Part shown: one piece after another, positions 46,151-55,002 of the stretch
How positions within the stretch are numbered: the stretch's first letter is position 1
How the letters are laid out: each line of letters begins with the position of its first letter
From: Microbacterium oleivorans
Lineage (GTDB): Bacteria; Actinomycetota; Actinomycetes; Actinomycetales; Microbacteriaceae
Assembly: GCF_001644225.1 (NCBI RefSeq)
Contig: NZ_LSTV01000002.1
Span: 365,943-429,942 of the forward strand
Direction of reading: 5' to 3'
Length of the DNA: 64,000 nucleotides
The notes under the pieces: model-generated
What the model saw: the letters and a program-made list of their open reading frames with translations, nothing else
Told to the model about the DNA's origin: nothing
Databases searched by the model: none
Translations under genes and position numbers: made by a program

Positions 46151-47692
46151 ATGGCCGCCTCCCCCCTCGAGCCGCTCGACCCGGCATCCCTTCCGCCGCG
46201 CGTCGACGTGAGCGACAACTCCGTCGCCCTCGCCGCCGTGCAGGCGGTCATCGACGCCGGCCCGTACGACGCGACGTGGGAATCGCTGCGCGCCTACGAG
46301 CCGCCGCTCTGGTACCGCGACGCGAAGTTCGGGATCTTCATCCACTGGGGCATCCCGTCGGTGCCCGCGCAGGGCGAGTGGTACTCGCGGACGATGTACC
46401 TCGAGGCCGACCGGGCGTTCGCCCATCACCGCGAGACCTACGGCCCGCACCGCGAGTTCGGGTACAAGGACTTCATCCCCTCGTTCACGATGGACCGGTT
46501 CGACCCGGCCGAATGGGCGGAGCTGTTCCGCCGCGCGGGTGCGCAGTTCGTCGTGCCCGTCGCCGAGCACCACGACGGCTTCGCGATGTACGACACCGCC
46601 CGTTCGCGGTGGAGTGCGGCGCAGATGGGTCCGCGCCGCGACGTCTTCGGCGACCTGATGACCGCTGTCGACGACACCTGGATGGTGCGTGGCGCCTCGT
46701 CGCACCGGGCCGAGCACTGGTTCTTCATGAACGGCGGGATGCGGTTCGACTCCGACGTCCGCGATGCGCGCTTCTCGGACTTCTACGGTCCCGCGCAGCG
46801 CGAGGAGACCGCCCCCAACGAGCTGTTCCTCGAGGACTGGTTGCTGCGGACAGTGGAGATCATCGACCGGTACCGGCCGCAGGTGCTGTGGTTCGACTGG
46901 TGGCTCGAGCAGCCCGCGTTCGAGCCGTACATCCGGCAGCTCGCGGCGTACTACTACAACCGCGGTCACGAGTGGGGCCGCGGCGTCGTCATCAACTACA
47001 AGTGGACGGCGTTCGCCGAGGGGACCGCGGTCTACGACATCGAACGCGGCGCGATGGGCGGCATCCGTCCCGACGTGTGGCAGAACGACAGCTCGGTGGG
47101 CAAGACGTCGTGGGGGTGGATCGAGGACCACGACTACAAGAGCCTCGACGACCTGGTCGGCGAACTCGTCGACGTCGTCGCGAAGAACGGCAACCTGCTG
47201 CTGAACATCGGGCCGAAGGCCGACGGCACGATCGCCGATCACGAGCGGGAGCTGCTCGAGGGGATCGGCGACTGGCTGACGGTCAACGGCGAGGCGATCT
47301 TCGGGTCGCGGCCGTGGCTGATCCCCGGCGAGGGGCCGACCGAGGTGGTCGCAGGGTCGATGATCGACGACGGCTTCGCGCCTTACACGTCCGAGGACGT
47401 GCGCTTCACGACGCGCGCCGACGTCACCGGCGACTACGTCTACGCGACCGTGCTGCGGTGGCCCGAGGACGGCGTCGCGACGATCCGCTCGTGGGGTCGG
47501 GGGAGCGGCCTGCTGGGTCGGCGCATCCGCGAGCTGACGGTGCTCGGCGCCGGCGCGGCGGCGTGGTCGCAGGACGTCGACGCGCTGCGCGTCACCCTGC
47601 CCGAGACGCCGACGTCCGAGGTCGGTGCGGTCGTGAAGGTGTGGCTCGAGCCCGAGCACGTCCCGGCGCGCAAGGACTTCCTGCACGGCTGA
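46151..47692 (+). CDS. GH29 alpha-L-fucosidase
   Basis: A 513-aa intracellular glycosidase (no signal peptide) that releases alpha-linked L-fucose. Family GH29 motifs: WYRDAKFGIFIHWGIPSVPA near residues 54-73, FDPAEWAELFRRAGAQFVVPVAEHHDGF, and the nucleophile Asp249 in QVLWFDWW. The C-terminal ~100 residues form the usual beta-sandwich. ATG 46151 has GGGAGGA about 9 nt upstream. No fucose transporter or kinase gene adjoins it. Confidence 0.92.
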   Translation: MAASPLEPLDPASLPPRVDVSDNSVALAAVQAVIDAGPYDATWESLRAYEPPLWYRDAKFGIFIHWGIPSVPAQGEWYSRTMYLEADRAFAHHRETYGPHREFGYKDFIPSFTMDRFDPAEWAELFRRAGAQFVVPVAEHHDGFAMYDTARSRWSAAQMGPRRDVFGDLMTAVDDTWMVRGASSHRAEHWFFMNGGMRFDSDVRDARFSDFYGPAQREETAPNELFLEDWLLRTVEIIDRYRPQVLWFDWWLEQPAFEPYIRQLAAYYYNRGHEWGRGVVINYKWTAFAEGTAVYDIERGAMGGIRPDVWQNDSSVGKTSWGWIEDHDYKSLDDLVGELVDVVAKNGNLLLNIGPKADGTIADHERELLEGIGDWLTVNGEAIFGSRPWLIPGEGPTEVVAGSMIDDGFAPYTSEDVRFTTRADVTGDYVYATVLRWPEDGVATIRSWGRGSGLLGRRIRELTVLGAGAAAWSQDVDALRVTLPETPTSEVGAVVKVWLEPEHVPARKDFLHG

Positions 47693-47733
47693 GCCGCTGC
47701 GCCGCCCGCGATACGCTCGACGCCGGAGGAATG

Positions 47734-48024
47734 ATGACCGACCCGAACGCCCAGCTGCAGACCCTGCGATCCAGCATCGACAACATCGACGCCGCCCTCG
47801 TCTTCATGCTCGCCGAGCGATTCCGCTGCACGAAGCAGGTCGGCGTCCTCAAGGCCGAGCACGGGATGCCGGCATCCGATCCCTCCCGTGAGGAGCAGCA
47901 GACCGCGCGCCTGCGCCGCCTCGCCCTCGAAGCCGACCTCGACCCCGAGTTCGCTGAGAAGTGGTTCAACTTCGTCGTCGCCGAGGTCATCCGCCACCAC
48001 ACCGAGGCCGCCGAGGAGCGCTGA
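47734..48024 (+). CDS. Chorismate mutase, AroQ type
   Basis: A 96-aa all-helical protein that rearranges chorismate to prephenate for Phe/Tyr synthesis. It shows LRSSIDNIDAALVFMLAERFRCTKQVGVLKAEHGMPASDPSREEQQ, the helix 1/helix 2 core with active-site Arg and Lys, and a C-terminal helix FNFVVAEVIRHH. GGAGGA lies just before a tandem ATGATG, and I prefer the second ATG (47734) on spacing. It follows the fucosidase by 41 bp but has its own possible -10 (TACGCT near 47712). Confidence 0.88.
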   Translation: MTDPNAQLQTLRSSIDNIDAALVFMLAERFRCTKQVGVLKAEHGMPASDPSREEQQTARLRRLALEADLDPEFAEKWFNFVVAEVIRHHTEAAEER

Positions 48025-48087
48025 ACCCCAGCTGCGCCGCCGGCGTTCACGGATGCAATGGATCCGGAGCGACACGCCGGTGAATGA

Positions 48088-48119
48088 ACGGATGCCGCGG
48101 CGCGCCGCGCGGCATCCGT
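48088..48119. terminator. Bidirectional hairpin between chorismate mutase and amylosucrase genes
   Basis: ACGGATGCCGCG (48088-48099) pairs perfectly with 48108-48119, giving a 12-bp stem and an 8-nt loop. It lies in the 116-bp gap between convergent genes. Both arms consist of the word GGATGCCG or its complement, which is abundant throughout the window. Confidence 0.65.
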
Positions 48120-48140
48120 GGCATCCCGTGACAGCGCGCG

Positions 48141-50033
48141 TCAGACCGGCCGCACCCGCAACCAGCGGAACCCGTGCGCCGGCAGCTCGAGCCCGCCCGA
48201 CAGGTCGACATCCTCGCCGGTGACGACGTCGGTGGCGTCGGCCCGGAACCCCGAGAGGGTGTCGGCCTCGACGACGACCGCGTCGTCGCCGACGTTCGCG
48301 AGCACGAGCACGACGCCCCCGCCGATGCGCTGGAAGCCGACGACCGACGGATGCGGCGTGTGGAACGGCGTCAGCGGGATGTCCGCGAACTCCGGCGTCC
48401 GCCGCCGCGCCTCGATCAGCGCCGTCAGCCGGGCGTGGATGCGGCCCGCCACCGTCGACGGATCGTGGCGCGCCGCGAACGCGGCCGAGTCGGCCGCCGG
48501 TCGGTGCACCCACCGGCTGTCGCCCGCGTGGGCGGGGTCGTCGCGGTAGCCGTAGTCGTTCAGCTGTCCCAGCTCGTCACCGAGGTAGAGCAGGGGGATG
48601 CCGCCGGTCGACAGCGCGAGCGCATGCGCGAGGATGACGCGATCCTCGCCGCCGGGGTCGCCCGCCTCGACGCCGGCGAGCGACGCCGTCGTCCCGGTCA
48701 CCCGGGCGTCGCCGGTCTTCGGGTTCTCCTGGAAGGGCACCCCGCGCGAGAACGTGCCGGGGAAGCGGCCCACGTAGAAGTCGTTGAGGAACCGGCGGTG
48801 GGAATAGCCGTCGATGCCGAGGGCCGCGGCATCCTCGTCGGCGAAGGTCCAGCCGATGTCGTCGTGACTGCGGACGTAGTTCACCCACGCGGTGCCGGCG
48901 GGCAGGGCGTGACGCTCGTCCAGCGCCTTCTGCAGGAGGCGGCCGTCGCGGGTCGCGAGCGCTTCCCACCCGAGGGCCATCTGCAGCGGGTTGTACGAGA
49001 GCTGGCACTCGTCGGTCGAGATGTAGGTGATGACCTCGTCGGGGTGCACGATCGCCTCGGACTTGAACAGCACCGACGGAGCGCCCAGCGACAGCACCTG
49101 GTTGAAGGCGCGCAGCAGCAGGTGAGCCTCGGGCAGCGACTCGCACGTCGTGCCGAGCCGCTTCCAGATGAAGGCGACGGCATCCATCCGCAGCACCTCG
49201 ACGCCCTGGTTCGCGAGGAACAGCATCTCGCCCGCCATCGCGCGGAACACCGCCGGGTTCGCATAGTTGAGGTCCCACTGGAAGTGGTAGAACGTCGCCC
49301 AGATCCACCGCCCGTCATCGAGCTGCACGAACGCCCCCGGGTGGTCGTCGGGGAAGATCTCGCGGACGGTCTCCTCGTACCGGTCGGGCATCGTCCGGTC
49401 GGGGAAGATCAGGTAGAAGTCCTCGTACCCCGGCTCGCCCGCGACCGCCTTCTGCGCCCACTCGTGCTCGTTGCTCGTGTGATTGAAGATGAAGTCGACG
49501 ACGAGCGAGATCCCGGCCTCGCGCAGGTCGGCGGCGAGCTCGGCGAGGTCGTCCATCGTGCCGAGCTTCTCGTCGACGGCGCGGTAGCTCGACACCGCGT
49601 ACCCGCCGTCGTTGTTGCCTTCGGGCGAGGCGAACAGCGGCATGAGGTGCAGATAGGTGAGCCCGAGTTCGCGGAAGTAGGGGATGCGATCCCGGATGCC
49701 GCGGAGCGACCCCGCGTACCGGTCGACGTAGCAGACACCGCCCAGCATCCGCTCCGACAGGTACCACTCCGGGTCGGCCGTGCGCCGGCGGTCGAGCGCC
49801 TTCAGGTCGTCGGGCCGGTCGCGCCAGCTCGCGGCGGCCGATGCGACGACGGCGGCCAGCGCCTCGCGGCCGTCCTCGCGCTCGCCGTAGAGCTGCAGGA
49901 ACAGGTCGTGCAGCACGGGCAGGGACTCCTGCAGGCGGGCGTCGAAGGCCGCATCCGGTCCGCCGAGTTCGGCCCTGACCGCAGCCCTCGCGGCCTCGAA
50001 GTCGGTCGTCGGATCGGGGCTCAGACGTGCCAT
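48141..50033 (-). CDS. Amylosucrase (GH13 subfamily 4)
   Basis: A 630-aa transglucosidase that uses sucrose to build alpha-1,4-glucan and releases fructose. The catalytic triad is visible as Asp284 (LRMDAV), Glu326 (VLFKSEAIV) and Asp391 (RSHDDIGW), each two positions before the Neisseria polysaccharea residues Asp286, Glu328 and Asp393. The N-terminal helical domain and inserted B' region match amylosucrase and not a simple alpha-amylase. Cytoplasmic, no signal peptide. ATG 50033 has GGGAGC upstream; the frame to 50195 lacks support. It is a single-gene unit. Confidence 0.9.
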   Translation of the reverse strand: MARLSPDPTTDFEAARAAVRAELGGPDAAFDARLQESLPVLHDLFLQLYGEREDGREALAAVVASAAASWRDRPDDLKALDRRRTADPEWYLSERMLGGVCYVDRYAGSLRGIRDRIPYFRELGLTYLHLMPLFASPEGNNDGGYAVSSYRAVDEKLGTMDDLAELAADLREAGISLVVDFIFNHTSNEHEWAQKAVAGEPGYEDFYLIFPDRTMPDRYEETVREIFPDDHPGAFVQLDDGRWIWATFYHFQWDLNYANPAVFRAMAGEMLFLANQGVEVLRMDAVAFIWKRLGTTCESLPEAHLLLRAFNQVLSLGAPSVLFKSEAIVHPDEVITYISTDECQLSYNPLQMALGWEALATRDGRLLQKALDERHALPAGTAWVNYVRSHDDIGWTFADEDAAALGIDGYSHRRFLNDFYVGRFPGTFSRGVPFQENPKTGDARVTGTTASLAGVEAGDPGGEDRVILAHALALSTGGIPLLYLGDELGQLNDYGYRDDPAHAGDSRWVHRPAADSAAFAARHDPSTVAGRIHARLTALIEARRRTPEFADIPLTPFHTPHPSVVGFQRIGGGVVLVLANVGDDAVVVEADTLSGFRADATDVVTGEDVDLSGGLELPAHGFRWLRVRPV

Positions 50034-50124
50034 GGTGCTCCCAGCGTCGGGTCGGTGTTCCGCATCGTAGCGCGGCCGGGGACCGCGAGTGCGATCCCCG
50101 GCCGCGCCGGTCACGAGGGCTCCG

Positions 50125-50820
50125 TCACGCGATGGCGCGTCGCAGCATCCCGTACGAGAGGGCGGCCAGCAGGGCGCCGACCAGCACCATCCCACCGGTC
50201 ACCGCGATGGGCGTCAGCGAGCCGAAGAAGGCGAACAGATCGCCCCACGCCCGCAGCTGCCCCACGAGCCACATCGCACCGATGAGCACGAAGCCCAGCG
50301 AGACGAGCACGACCGTGAGGACGAGGTTGCCCCAGCGCTTGTAGACGGTCGCCGCGCAGAACCCGACGACGAAGAACAGCATCGCGAGCCCGAAGAAGAA
50401 CAGTCCCGCGACGACGGGGCCCTGCGACCAGACCCACGGCAGGTAGAACATGTAGCCGCCGAGGCCCCAGCCGTCCGTCGCCTGCTCGATGAGCCCGCCC
50501 ACGATGAAGAGGGCGGCGAGCACGAACGACGTCAGGGCGGCGGTCAGCAGGGTGCCGAGGTAGAACTCGCGCCGGGTGACGCTCATGGCCTGCGAGAACG
50601 GGAACGTCAGGGTGAGGGCCTGCACGCCGACGACGCCGAAGTACCACAGCGGTGCCTGCGCGCCGCCGCCGAACATCTGCGCGTCGGCGCCGCTGCTCGA
50701 GATGAGCCCGAAGATCGCGAGACTGATGAGGAGCGTGCCGCCGAGGATGATCAACGGCACCCAAATGTAGGTGGCGCGGTTGACGAGCTGCATGCGCACG
50801 ACGTTGAGGGTGCGGTTCAT
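50125..50820 (-). CDS. ABC-2-type membrane permease
   Basis: A 231-aa protein with six predicted membrane helices. It carries the ABC-2-like FSQAMSVTRREFYLGTLL segment after helix 2, as in permeases co-encoded with YtrA-type regulators. Likely an exporter responding to cell-envelope stress or antibiotics; the substrate is unknown. It overlaps the ATPase gene by 4 bp and is the last gene of the gntR-ATPase-permease operon. Confidence 0.82.
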   Translation of the reverse strand: MNRTLNVVRMQLVNRATYIWVPLIILGGTLLISLAIFGLISSSGADAQMFGGGAQAPLWYFGVVGVQALTLTFPFSQAMSVTRREFYLGTLLTAALTSFVLAALFIVGGLIEQATDGWGLGGYMFYLPWVWSQGPVVAGLFFFGLAMLFFVVGFCAATVYKRWGNLVLTVVLVSLGFVLIGAMWLVGQLRAWGDLFAFFGSLTPIAVTGGMVLVGALLAALSYGMLRRAIA

Positions 50821-51713
50821 CGGAGTGCTCCTTCGTCGGTGGTGGCGGCGTTCTGGGTCTGCCGCACGATGAGCTGCTGCAGTGAGACGGGGGTGACGTC
50901 GAGACCGGATGCCGCCAGTTCGGCGCGGTCCGCAGCGGTCAGCTCGCCGATAACCGTGGCGCTCGTGACGCGGCCGAGGGTCTCGCGGTGGATTACCTCG
51001 CGGCCGGCGACGAACGCCTCGACGGCCGCGGAATCGCCGACGACCGTGGCGGCCCGGCCGCGCACGGACTCGGTGTCCTCGTCCATCACGATCCGGCCGC
51101 CGTCGATCACGATGACCTTCTCGAGCAGGTTCGAGACCTCGTCGATCAGGTGGCTCGACAGGATGATGGTGCGCGGGTGCTCCGCGTAGTCCTCGAGCAG
51201 CCGGTCGTAGAAGATCTGGCGGGCGACGGCATCCAATCCCAGGTACGGCTCGTCGAAGAAGGTGACCTCAGCGCGGGCCGCGATGCCGATGATGACCCCC
51301 ACGGCCGAGAGCTGACCGCGGGACAGCTTCTTGATGCGCGTCTTCACGGGCAGCCGGAACTCGCGGATGAGCTTGTCCGCGAGCGCCTGGTCCCAGTGCG
51401 GGTAGAACAGCCGCGCGATGCGGAACGCGTGCAGCGGTGTCGCGTCGTCGGGGTACTTCTGGCTCTCCCGCACGAAGCACATGCGGCTGAGCACGGCCGC
51501 GTTCTCGTAGGGCGACTCGCCGAACACGCGGACCTCGCCCGCGGTCGGGAAGTTCTGCGCCGTGAGGATCGACATGACGGTGGTCTTTCCGGCGCCGTTG
51601 CGGCCGAGGAGCCCGTAGATCGAGTCGCGCTCGATGGTGAACGAGATGTCGTCCACGGCGGTGGTGTCGCGGTAACGCTTGGTGAGGTTCTTCACCTCGA
51701 TGACGGCGGTCAT
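50817..51713 (-). CDS. ABC transporter ATP-binding protein (YtrB/YhcH-like)
   Basis: A 298-aa ATPase with Walker A GRNGAGKTT, an unusual signature KKLSRGQLSAVG (LSRGQ in place of LSGGQ) and Walker B VTFFDEPYLGLDAVA. The LSRGQ/DEPYLGLD combination is common in ATPases next to YtrA-type GntR regulators. The C-terminal ~80 residues form an accessory domain. It overlaps both neighbours by 4 bp. Confidence 0.9.
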   Translation of the reverse strand: MTAVIEVKNLTKRYRDTTAVDDISFTIERDSIYGLLGRNGAGKTTVMSILTAQNFPTAGEVRVFGESPYENAAVLSRMCFVRESQKYPDDATPLHAFRIARLFYPHWDQALADKLIREFRLPVKTRIKKLSRGQLSAVGVIIGIAARAEVTFFDEPYLGLDAVARQIFYDRLLEDYAEHPRTIILSSHLIDEVSNLLEKVIVIDGGRIVMDEDTESVRGRAATVVGDSAAVEAFVAGREVIHRETLGRVTSATVIGELTAADRAELAASGLDVTPVSLQQLIVRQTQNAATTDEGALR

Positions 51714-52093
51714 CGTGCGGTTCCTTTCGTTCCGGATGCGGTGGCGCGCTCCGCCAGCAGGCGCGCGAGGTCGTCGGGGCCGAGGCCGAGCTTGCGGGCT
51801 TCGGCGATCAGCGGGTCGAGGTAGCGGTCGGCGAAGGCCGAGCGCCGCTCGGTGAGCAGGAGCTCGCGCGCACCGTCGGCGACGAACATGCCGATGCCGC
51901 GTCGCTTGACCAGCACACCCTTGTCCGTGAGCATCGTGATCCCCTTCGCCGCGGTGGCCGGGTTGATGCGATGGAAGGCGGCGAGCTCGTTCGTCGACGG
52001 GGCCTGGTCCTGTTCGGACAGGCTGCCGTCGATGATCGAGTCCTCGATGCTCTCCGCGATCTGCAGGAAGAGCGGGCGTCCTTCATCGACCAT
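51710..52093 (-). CDS. GntR-family regulator, YtrA subfamily
   Basis: A 127-aa regulator. The winged helix-turn-helix (PLFLQIAESIEDSIIDGSL, then PSTNELAAFHRINPATAAKGITMLTDKGVLVKRRGIGMFV) occupies residues 8-75, followed by a short helical tail with no large ligand domain. That size and layout define the YtrA subfamily. It is the first gene of a three-gene operon, and the palindrome 20 bp upstream is its likely operator. Confidence 0.92.
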   Translation of the reverse strand: MVDEGRPLFLQIAESIEDSIIDGSLSEQDQAPSTNELAAFHRINPATAAKGITMLTDKGVLVKRRGIGMFVADGARELLLTERRSAFADRYLDPLIAEARKLGLGPDDLARLLAERATASGTKGTAR

Positions 52094-52113
52094 TCCGACT
52101 CCGCGTTGTTCGT

Positions 52114-52139
52114 TGGTTAGTTACATAAGTAGGTAACCA
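52114..52139. promoter_or_regulatory. YtrA-type GntR operator
   Basis: Imperfect 26-bp palindrome with outer arms TGGTTA/TAACCA and inner arms TAC/GTA around a short AT-rich centre. Three of the 13 pairs mismatch. It lies 20 bp upstream of the gntR start, in a conspicuously AT-rich patch, and fits known YtrA-type sites (GTTA...TAAC). Confidence 0.75.
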
Positions 52140-52178
52140 CTGAACCCGAGGAGTGTCAAGAGGGCCGTGCGGCCGGAA

Positions 52179-53348
52179 TCAGACGGAGCGGACCGCCTGC
52201 CCGAGGCGGCGGACGATCTGCTCGAGGATCGGCCTTGGCGTCGCGAAGATCAGGCGGGTGAAGCCCGTGCCGGCCACGCCGCACATCGACCCCTCGGTGA
52301 GGGTGACGCCGGCCTCGCGGGTGAAGAAGTCCGCGGGGCGGTCGCCGAGCCCGACGGCGCGGAAGTCGATCCAGCCGACGTACGTTCCCTCGGGCTTCGG
52401 CATCCAGGCGCCGGGGATTTCCTCGGCGAGCAGGTCGAGGAGGGTGTCGCGGTTCTGTTCGACGTAGGGCACGAGGTCGGCGAGCCACGGGTCGCCCTCG
52501 CGGTAGGCCGTCGCATTCGCGATGGCGCCGAGGTTGCTGGTGCCGTGGCCGGCGAAGGGGCCGAGCTTCTCCCAGGTCTCGCGGTCGGCGTCGCTCGTGA
52601 GCACGAGCTGCGCGCACTTGAGCCCCGGCAGGTTCCACGCCTTCGACGCGCTCATCGCCGTGATCGTGTGCTGCGCCGCGGCGGGGGAGACCGTCGCGTA
52701 AGGGGTGTGGGTGGCGCCGCCGTAGACGAGGGGCGCCCAGATCTCGTCCGAGAACACGCGGCCGCCGTTGCGCTCGACGACCTCGGAGATCGCGACGAGC
52801 TCGTCCCGCGAGAACACGCGCCCCACCGGGTTGTAGGGGTTGCAGAGCAGAAGGAGGCCACCGCCGTCGTCGAAGGCGCGCTGCAGCGCGTCGAGGTCGA
52901 ACTCGTACCGACCGTCGCGGACGGCGAGCGGCACCTCGATGACCTCGCGTCCGCGCATCGGCGGCACGAAGAGGAACGGCATGTACGAGGGCGTCGGCAC
53001 GATGACCTTCGACCCGGCGGCCGAACAGTGCTCCATCGCGAGCTCGAGACCCATGATGACGTCGGGGATCGGCTGCACGTCGGACGCCGCCACCTGCCAC
53101 CCGTACCGCCGCGCGACGAACTCGGCGGTCGCCTCCGAGAGGTCCGCCGAGATCCCCCGCGGCATGTAGCCGAACGACCCGGCATCCACCGCGCGGTGCA
53201 GGGCGGCCGTGATCGTCGGGTCGATGCCGAAGTCCATCTCGGCGACGAACGCGCCGAGCGTCCCGTCATCCGCCGACCACTTGGTGGCCCCCGTCGAGCG
53301 CAACTGCTCGATGGTCGTGCCGTCGATCCGTCGTGCGAACTCGCTCAT
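52179..53348 (-). CDS. PLP-dependent C-S lyase/aminotransferase (PatB/MalY-like)
   Basis: A 389-aa fold-type I PLP enzyme. The PLP-binding Lys236 lies in SASKAWN and Asp201 in FSDEIWAPLVYGG. CNPYNPVGRVFS and the C-terminal GTGFTRLIFATPRPIL fit the PatB/MalY group, which includes cystathionine beta-lyases making homocysteine. AGAGGAG precedes ATG 53348; the frame to 53447 is not needed. Single gene, adjoining no other sulfur genes. Confidence 0.87.
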   Translation of the reverse strand: MSEFARRIDGTTIEQLRSTGATKWSADDGTLGAFVAEMDFGIDPTITAALHRAVDAGSFGYMPRGISADLSEATAEFVARRYGWQVAASDVQPIPDVIMGLELAMEHCSAAGSKVIVPTPSYMPFLFVPPMRGREVIEVPLAVRDGRYEFDLDALQRAFDDGGGLLLLCNPYNPVGRVFSRDELVAISEVVERNGGRVFSDEIWAPLVYGGATHTPYATVSPAAAQHTITAMSASKAWNLPGLKCAQLVLTSDADRETWEKLGPFAGHGTSNLGAIANATAYREGDPWLADLVPYVEQNRDTLLDLLAEEIPGAWMPKPEGTYVGWIDFRAVGLGDRPADFFTREAGVTLTEGSMCGVAGTGFTRLIFATPRPILEQIVRRLGQAVRSV

Positions 53349-53712
53349 GGCGCTCCTCTTCTCGGGCTCCCCTGATTCTGGCGGATCCCCGACGCCGTGT
53401 CGCCGCCCCGGCGCGCGCGTGATACCGACCGTCGGCGATTCATGCAACCCGATGGATCGATTTGATCCCGGTCAACGATCTTCGTTAGCGTCGAGGCGGG
53501 CCCTGTGCCCTCGACGACCAGTCCGCGGCCGCTCGAACCGACATCCCGTGGTGTCGGCGACGGGCGGGCGTATGGTCGGCGGTCTGGACGACGAGCCCGA
53601 TGTTCGTCGTCGGAGCGCTGCACTCGAGTGACGTTTTCGCTCGTGCGGATGCCGGTGATCGCCACCCGGGCGCTACCTATGCGGACGCGTGCGCGCCCGC
53701 CGAGGGAAGCAC
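53349..53712. other. Divergent intergenic region before the betaine transporter
   Basis: About 360 bp with no supported gene. A candidate promoter for the transporter operon is given separately. An in-frame GTG at 53689 would extend the ATPase by eight residues, with a possible -10-like TACCTA (53674-53679) close to it, so the exact start is open. Confidence 0.5.
53462..53491 (+). promoter_or_regulatory. Candidate promoter of the betaine operon
   Basis: TTGATC (53462-53467) and TAGCGT (53486-53491) are separated by 18 bp and resemble -35/-10 boxes. The spacer contains AACGA-TCT-TCGTT (53474-53486), a 5-bp inverted repeat that could be an operator. It lies about 220 bp from the gene, so this is tentative. 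Confidence 0.3.
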
Positions 53713-55002
53713 GTGACAACTGCCGCTGTCGAAGCGAAGAACCTGTTCAAAGTCTTCGGACGCAATCCCGCCCAGGCCGTCAAGCGCCTGCAGGCGGGAG
53801 AACGCCGGGACGCCGTCCGCGATGCGGGTACCGCCGCCGTGATCGACGCGAGCTTCCGCGTCGAGAAGGGCGAGATCTTCGTGATCATGGGCCTGTCGGG
53901 GTCGGGCAAGTCCACCATCATCCGCATGCTCAACGGCCTGCACGACGCGACCGGCGGGGAGGTGCTGGTCCACGGCGAGCCGATCACCGGCATCCCGGCG
54001 GCGAAGCTCCGCGGCATCCGTCGTGAGCGCATCGCGATGGTCTTCCAGCACTTCGCCCTGCTGCCGCACCGCACCGTCGCCGCCAACGTCGCCTACCCGC
54101 TCGAGCTGCAGGGCGTCGGCAAGGCCGAGCGCCTCGCGAAGGCCGAGGAGATCCTCGCGCTCGTCGGCCTCGAGGGCTGGGGCGACAAGCTGCCGTCGGC
54201 GCTGTCGGGCGGCATGCAGCAGCGCGTCGGCATCGCCCGCGCGCTCGCCGCCGACACCGACATCCTGCTGATGGATGAGGCGTTCAGCGCGCTCGACCCG
54301 CTGATCCGCCGCGAGATGCAGGAGCAGCTGCTCGAACTTCAGCAGACCCTGCAGAAGACGATCATCTTCATCACGCACGACCTGAACGAGGCCATGTTCC
54401 TCGGTGACCGGATCGCGGTCATGCGCGACGGGCGCATCGTGCAGATCGGCACCCCCGAGGACATCCTCACCGACCCCGCCAACGACTACGTCGAGCAGTT
54501 CGTGCAGGACGTCGACCGTGCGCGCGTGCTCACGGCGGCGAACGTCATGGAGCGTCCCGGCTCGGTCTCGGTGACCGTGGCCGCCGGTCCCCGCACGGCG
54601 CTGCGCACCATGCGCGACGCCCGCATGGCCGCCGTCTACGTGACCGACCGCAGCCGCAAGCTCCTCGGCATGATCACCGACCGCGACGCGCTCAAGCTCG
54701 TCCGCCGCGGCGAGACGACCATCTCGTCGCTGCTGCGCCCCGTGCCGCAGGCGGTGGGCCGCGACGACGTCCTCATGGACCTGTTCGTCCCCGCCGCCGA
54801 GTCGCCGCTGCCGTTGGCGGTGACGGATGCCGAGGGTCGCCTCGTCGGCGTCATCCCGCGCATCACGCTGCTCACCGCCCTCGGCCCCTCGACGACCGAG
54901 ACCACCGAGATCCCCGTCATCCTCGACCCGGTCCCGGGCTCGGTCATCGACGAGGCCCTCGCCGACGAAGGCTCGGCCGTCGAGAAGGAGGAGGTGCGCT
55001 GA
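53713..55002 (+). CDS. proV: Glycine betaine/proline ABC transporter ATP-binding protein with CBS domains
   Basis: A 429-aa ATPase of the ProV/OpuAA type. Walker [10 protein letters not shown], signature [15 protein letters not shown] and Walker [17 protein letters not shown] are intact. Two CBS domains occupy about residues 270-420 and probably sense ionic strength, gating transport under osmotic stress. I use GTG 53713 because GAGGGA lies 5 nt upstream. The stop and the permease start overlap as TGATG. Confidence 0.93.
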   Translation: MTTAAVEAKNLFKVFGRNPAQAVKRLQAGERRDAVRDAGTAAVIDASFRVEKGEIFVIMGLSGSGKSTIIRMLNGLHDATGGEVLVHGEPITGIPAAKLRGIRRERIAMVFQHFALLPHRTVAANVAYPLELQGVGKAERLAKAEEILALVGLEGWGDKLPSALSGGMQQRVGIARALAADTDILLMDEAFSALDPLIRREMQEQLLELQQTLQKTIIFITHDLNEAMFLGDRIAVMRDGRIVQIGTPEDILTDPANDYVEQFVQDVDRARVLTAANVMERPGSVSVTVAAGPRTALRTMRDARMAAVYVTDRSRKLLGMITDRDALKLVRRGETTISSLLRPVPQAVGRDDVLMDLFVPAAESPLPLAVTDAEGRLVGVIPRITLLTALGPSTTETTEIPVILDPVPGSVIDEALADEGSAVEKEEVR

